DNA of 64,000 nucleotides from assembly GCA_017307165.1 (NCBI GenBank), contig JAFKGK010000003.1, positions 434,001-498,000 on the forward strand. Direction: 5' to 3'. The notes beneath the pieces were generated by a model. The model saw nothing but the letters and a program-made list of their open reading frames with translations, searched no databases and was not told the origin of the DNA. This stretch comes from Candidatus Melainabacteria bacterium. Its GTDB lineage: Bacteria; Cyanobacteriota; Vampirovibrionia; Obscuribacterales; Obscuribacteraceae. A program made the position numbers and the translations under genes. Each line of letters begins with the position of its first letter. Within the stretch, counting starts at the first letter, position 1. This document shows positions 60,830 through 64,000 of the stretch, piece by piece.

Positions 60830-61889
60830 CGAGATTCCTCAAGAAGAATTTGCTGTCGGCAGAGTCGTGGCAGCAAAAAAGGCTTCGATAAATCAAAATC
60901 TCTATCAATCGACCGGGATGCTCTCTACCAGACAGATCCTGGATGTGGAAATACTCGAAGGCAGACTCAAGGGGATGATAGCTCCTGTTGCCAACGAGAT
61001 CACCGATAATCCTGTCTTTAATATAGATGTCGGTCCAGGACAAGAGGTGGTATTGGCTGTAGTGTCGCAGCCAGGTCAAAAGACCGAGATCAATATTGCT
61101 GATTACCATAGGGCGCCAGCACTTGGTGTCTTGTTAGCTGTTTTTCTCGTAGCCTTTATATTTTTTGGCGGTAAAAAAGGGCTCAAGTCTCTGCTGGGTT
61201 TGGTCGTAAGCGTGATCTTGATCGCTTGCGTCTTGATGCCTCTGAGCATGCATGGCTTTAATCCTCTATTGGTTGCGATCGGAATTTGCTTCGTCTCTAC
61301 CATAGCCACGGTTTATTTTGTTGCTGGGTTTTCCCGCAAATTTTGGGCCAGCGTGCTCGGCACTGTATGTGGTGTCATTGTCGCCGGCATTGCTGCACAG
61401 CTCGTGATTCAATTTGCCCCTTTGACGGGGCTTTCATCCGAAGAAGCTCAGATATTGCGAGGGTCGGTGCTTGCCGGCAGTCCACAATTTTATAAAGGCT
61501 TGTTGGCTGCTGGGATGCTAATCGGTGCCCTAGGCGTGATCATGGATGTTGGGGTTTCTATTGCATCGGCAGTCTCAGAGATCGCAAAAAATAATCCCAG
61601 TGCCGATCAAGATCAGCTTTATCAAGCAGGTATGAATGTTGGCCGCGACATCATGGGCACTATGACCAATACCTTGATCCTCGCCTATGCTGGTTCTGCT
61701 CTACCGCTCTTGCTCTTGATCAGTCAAGTGCCATCGACAAAACTGATAAATCTGGACCTCGTAGCAACCGAGGTTGCCTCAGCAATATCAGGTAGTTTAG
61801 GATTGGTCCTGACCATACCTACTACGGCCTGGTTTTCTGCGCGATTGCTTGCGCGTCCTGAAAAAGGGGAAATTTTGAACGAGCAATGA
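60822..61889 (+). CDS. YibE/F-like membrane protein
   Basis: The 355-residue protein has a soluble beta region at 1-85 (LDVEILEGRLKGMIAPVANE, VGPGQEVVLAVVSQPGQKTE), then about eight membrane helices, with the pattern VFLVAFIFFGGKKGLKSLLG and LIGALGVIMDVGVSIASAVSE that is the core of the YibE/YibF family. The substrate of this family is not known; the middle helices hold an acidic residue in IMDVGVSIASAVSEI that could serve in ion binding. ATG at 60822 overlaps the ruvB stop (ATGAGTAA). The cdsA start overlaps its stop by four bases. Confidence 0.85.
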   Translation: MSNEIPQEEFAVGRVVAAKKASINQNLYQSTGMLSTRQILDVEILEGRLKGMIAPVANEITDNPVFNIDVGPGQEVVLAVVSQPGQKTEINIADYHRAPALGVLLAVFLVAFIFFGGKKGLKSLLGLVVSVILIACVLMPLSMHGFNPLLVAIGICFVSTIATVYFVAGFSRKFWASVLGTVCGVIVAGIAAQLVIQFAPLTGLSSEEAQILRGSVLAGSPQFYKGLLAAGMLIGALGVIMDVGVSIASAVSEIAKNNPSADQDQLYQAGMNVGRDIMGTMTNTLILAYAGSALPLLLLISQVPSTKLINLDLVATEVASAISGSLGLVLTIPTTAWFSARLLARPEKGEILNEQ

Positions 61890-62791
61890 GACTTTTATAC
61901 GGCTGGATTCTGTTTTCCATATCCGTGTTCGCCATACTCGCTGGTGGCGTCTTTCTTGCTCTCGTGCTCGGTGCGGCTTGCTTCATGGGCGGCAAAGAAT
62001 TTATAGATATGGCTCGCAAGAAGGGCATAAATCCCTCGAGTCGCATCGTTCTAGGCATGATCGTTGCATTTTTTGTCGTGGCAGGTCTGCCAGCATTGCC
62101 TCCATCGGTATTGGGCTGGCAGATCCCTGATTCCTTTTCTATCAATCACTTTCCCTTATTGATGACAGTGGGGATTTTCATTTCGTTTTTCCGTCTACTC
62201 TTTCGCGATCAGGAAAGACCGGCCACCATTGCCGATATTGCCTCTACCATCATGGGTTTTATCTATGTGGGCTGGTTGCCAAGTCATCTTGTGCTCTTAC
62301 GTAATCTGGCGCCATCGGGCATGCCTTTCACCGACAACCCATTGCAGCAACCAGGACTTGCTTATGTGTGGGCGACCATCTTCATCATTTTCTCCACTGA
62401 TGTATTTGCCTATTATGTTGGCAAAAAGATCGGCAAGACCTTGCTGTATCCACAGATCAGTCCCAAAAAGACCCTCGAAGGATCGATTGGAGGCTTTGTC
62501 GCAGCCATGATATTTTCGCTGGTCATTCCTTATTTGGCGGACCATTATCTATTTGCTTGCCATCCTTTTCGCTTTAATTTATGGCAGGCTCCACTCATGG
62601 GCGCGGTTGTCTCGGTCGCGGCACAGCTCGGCGATCTTTGCGAGTCATTGATGAAAAGAGATGCAGGCATAAAGGATTCGGGCGATACGATCCCAGGTCA
62701 TGGCGGCTTTCTCGATCGAGGTGATAGCTTGATCATAGGTTCGGCTGTGGCCTATTACTGGGTCTATATAGTTGTGCTGGGCAATATTTAG
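61886..62791 (+). CDS. cdsA: Phosphatidate cytidylyltransferase
   Basis: CdsA makes CDP-diacylglycerol from phosphatidate and CTP, the entry to most membrane phospholipids. It has about eight membrane helices and the family signature at the end: LGDLCESLMKRDAGIKDSGD, then IPGHGGFLDRGDSLI, with metal-binding Asp residues. The middle block SDVFAYYVGKKIGKTLLYPQ and ISPKKTLEGSIGG are also typical. 301 residues is normal. It overlaps the yibE/F-like gene by four bases. The tRNA-Ser gene follows about 60 bases later with its own promoter. Confidence 0.95.
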   Translation: MRLLYGWILFSISVFAILAGGVFLALVLGAACFMGGKEFIDMARKKGINPSSRIVLGMIVAFFVVAGLPALPPSVLGWQIPDSFSINHFPLLMTVGIFISFFRLLFRDQERPATIADIASTIMGFIYVGWLPSHLVLLRNLAPSGMPFTDNPLQQPGLAYVWATIFIIFSTDVFAYYVGKKIGKTLLYPQISPKKTLEGSIGGFVAAMIFSLVIPYLADHYLFACHPFRFNLWQAPLMGAVVSVAAQLGDLCESLMKRDAGIKDSGDTIPGHGGFLDRGDSLIIGSAVAYYWVYIVVLGNI

Positions 62792-62799
62792 AAATGCTT

Positions 62800-62829
62800 T
62801 TGGACAAGGCGCCAGAGGTGAGCTATTAT
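62800..62829 (+). promoter_or_regulatory. Promoter of tRNA-Ser
   Basis: TTGGAC (62800-62805) and TATTAT (62824-62829) are 18 bases apart; transcription would start near 62836, about 14 bases before the mature tRNA. Confidence 0.55.
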
Positions 62830-62849
62830 AGGTAACTGATCTCCTCGTT

Positions 62850-62939
62850 GGAGAGGTGGCTGAGTGGTCGAAAGCGGCTTCCTGCTAAGAAGTTGTACGG
62901 TCAAAAGCTGTACCGAGGGTTCGAATCCCTCCCTCTCCG
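62850..62939 (+). tRNA. tRNA-Ser (anticodon GCT)
   Basis: The cloverleaf is complete. The acceptor stem GGAGAGG pairs with CCTCTCC, with discriminator G at 62939. The anticodon loop CTGCTAA (62882-62888) gives GCT, which reads AGC and AGT. A long variable arm is present (GTACGG/CTGTAC pair), as needed for SerRS, and the TTCGAATC T-loop is intact. The 3' CCA is not encoded, so it must be added by tRNA nucleotidyltransferase. Confidence 0.96.
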
Positions 62940-62946
62940 ATTATTA

Positions 62947-62972
62947 AAAAGGCTCGCCTAAGCGAGCCTTTT
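62947..62972. terminator. Intrinsic terminator after tRNA-Ser
   Basis: AAAAGGCTCGC and GCGAGCCTTTT form a strong stem around a 4-base loop, followed by more T on the plus strand, eight bases after the tRNA. The A-run before it lets it work also for the minus-strand gene that ends at 62993. Confidence 0.9.
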
Positions 62973-62992
62973 GTTTTTTGTGCCTTGCCAAA

Positions 62993-63985
62993 TCAGGATT
63001 CGAGGCTTTTTTGCCACTCTTTGGACATGCTGACGATGCCGTCTCGCAGGCTCTTGAGTGATTTTGTACGTTTCATGATATCGGCCACTGATGCTAGATC
63101 ATCTGTATGCATGGCTTCTACTCCCAGAGCCGTCAGACCTGAGATCGAGGCGTCGACAGTATCAAAAAGATTTTTGAGGCTATGCGCGATCTTGCGATTT
63201 AGTTCGGCTGCTTCTTTGTTGATATCTGGAGGCTGATTGCTCGCTTTATCATCTGTATTTACCTGAAAATGGCTTGCCGAGAGTGATTGCTCCTTTTGTG
63301 CGCGCGGCTTGAGCAATTCGCTGGCTTTAAACTTGAGGCTATCTGCCTGGCTCTGAGCCTGAGCTTGCATCTCGCTGGCGCTAGGCATGCCTGGTCTTTG
63401 ACTCGAATCTGAGTTGGGGTCACGATATGGTTGGCCAAACTGTTGCTGGCCCCCGATGGTCGGTGGTTGTGCCTGAGGCTGCGGTCTGGCTACCAAGTGA
63501 CTGATATCAAGATTATCAGCTGTACTCGTACCCTGATCCTGAGACCTGGCTTGCTGCGATGGTTTGCCCTGGGTCTTATCGAACAGACCGTTGCCCAGGT
63601 CGTCTTCGAAGGATCGATCTACCATCTCTTGCTTGGGAGGAGCCTTTAGGTCTTGGGGGTCAAAGACAAATTTTTCGGTCATGTCGGCTTCGCCGCGGAT
63701 CACCTTGACCAGGTGGGTAAAAAATCGTCTTGCCAGGACGGCGAGCGTTTCTTCGGCGAGAGCTTGCCCCGAGATGCTCCACACCATCCGACCGCTGCGA
63801 TTGGTGGTGAGCTTGGCCAGGCGCATCTCTACATAAACTGGAAAATCGGTCTGGTCGGGTCGAAAACCCATTAAATATTCGACTGGTGAAATATAACAAC
63901 GGACCCGATCGTCTTCGCCGCAAAAGACCAGTGCCCATTTGCGGCTGGCAATGTGACCGAGACAGTATTTGATCGGCTTGCCCAT
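62993..63985 (-). CDS. Unknown protein, start near or beyond the window edge
   Basis: At least 330 residues. The N-terminal about 110 residues are a compact domain (ALVFCGEDDRVRCYISPVEY, then DFPVYVEMRLAKLTTNRSGR) that I do not recognise. The middle is a Gln/Pro/Ser-rich linker and the C-terminus a helix-rich region (AELNRKIAHSLKNLFDTVDA, then DDLASVADIMKRTKSLKSLR). There is no signal peptide. The ATG at 63983-63985 may be internal, because the frame stays open up to the window end. It could be read from the gene before it. Confidence 0.65.
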   Translation of the reverse strand: MGKPIKYCLGHIASRKWALVFCGEDDRVRCYISPVEYLMGFRPDQTDFPVYVEMRLAKLTTNRSGRMVWSISGQALAEETLAVLARRFFTHLVKVIRGEADMTEKFVFDPQDLKAPPKQEMVDRSFEDDLGNGLFDKTQGKPSQQARSQDQGTSTADNLDISHLVARPQPQAQPPTIGGQQQFGQPYRDPNSDSSQRPGMPSASEMQAQAQSQADSLKFKASELLKPRAQKEQSLSASHFQVNTDDKASNQPPDINKEAAELNRKIAHSLKNLFDTVDASISGLTALGVEAMHTDDLASVADIMKRTKSLKSLRDGIVSMSKEWQKSLES

Positions 63986-64000
63986 GACATGATAGTCGGC

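Overview
The window is a 64 kb piece of a bacterial chromosome with about 47 protein genes, one tRNA-Ser and no visible phage, transposon or CRISPR. Gene content points to the cyanobacterial side of the tree but without any photosynthesis gene: an intein in DnaB, a long NusB, a lysA-cdaA pair, pdxS/pdxT, GerMN and DUF2993-type envelope proteins, and many TPR proteins. My best guess, an inference only, is a non-photosynthetic Vampirovibrionia/Melainabacteria relative (Obscuribacterales-like). tRNA-Ser lacks an encoded CCA, and many genes use GTG or TTG starts behind a good ribosome binding site.

Layout. 1-5,983: end of an ABC-F ATPase gene, dnaB interrupted by a 305-residue intein in the Walker A loop, an AMP-forming acetyl-CoA synthetase, a TPR protein and a SpoU methyltransferase with an extra Cys-rich head. 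5,974-13,455: a membrane TPR protein, a Spx/ArsC-like thioredoxin-fold protein, a small membrane protein, a NUDIX ADP-ribose pyrophosphatase, folC, a protein made of six beta-sandwich repeats and a lipoprotein with HEMGH. 13,472-28,176 (minus strand): two exported helical proteins, one made of about nine ~84-residue repeats; a TadG-like protein; a winged-helix protein; two exported proteins of unknown function; a complete but divergent RNA polymerase beta subunit (RpoB) with no rpoC or ribosomal protein genes beside it; and an exported TPR protein. The last five form a tight block and are the most unusual part of the window.

28,537-38,179: LuxR-type response regulator, DUF2993 and GerMN envelope proteins, rpmE, pyrF; on the minus strand an unknown gene-lysA-cdaA operon and yraN; then serS and a membrane protein. 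38,180-43,971: pdxR-pdxS-pdxT, with a perfect palindrome over the predicted pdxR start of transcription, and a second acyl/acetyl-CoA synthetase. 43,968-52,884 (minus strand): an AbiEi/DUF6088-like protein, a P1B-4-type metal ATPase with a His-rich head, two tandem VWA proteins with acidic/His-rich tails, a protein with three WMxDF motifs, ftsY and nusB. 52,941-63,985: rsmD, an MshEN-like repeat protein, a 7TM-HD c-di-AMP phosphodiesterase, galE, a GT2 glycosyltransferase, ruvB-yibE/F-cdsA, tRNA-Ser(GCT) and a protein running to the window edge.

How genes work together: CdaA and the 7TM-HD protein would make and destroy c-di-AMP; PdxR would control PdxST synthesis of pyridoxal phosphate; FtsY, NusB, RsmD, SerS, L31 and tRNA-Ser serve expression. 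The RpoB-like gene has both catalytic lysines but lacks a near-invariant segment next to the rifampicin region and has a ~190-residue acidic tail, which suggests a specialised second polymerase subunit. That is an inference needing the rest of the genome.
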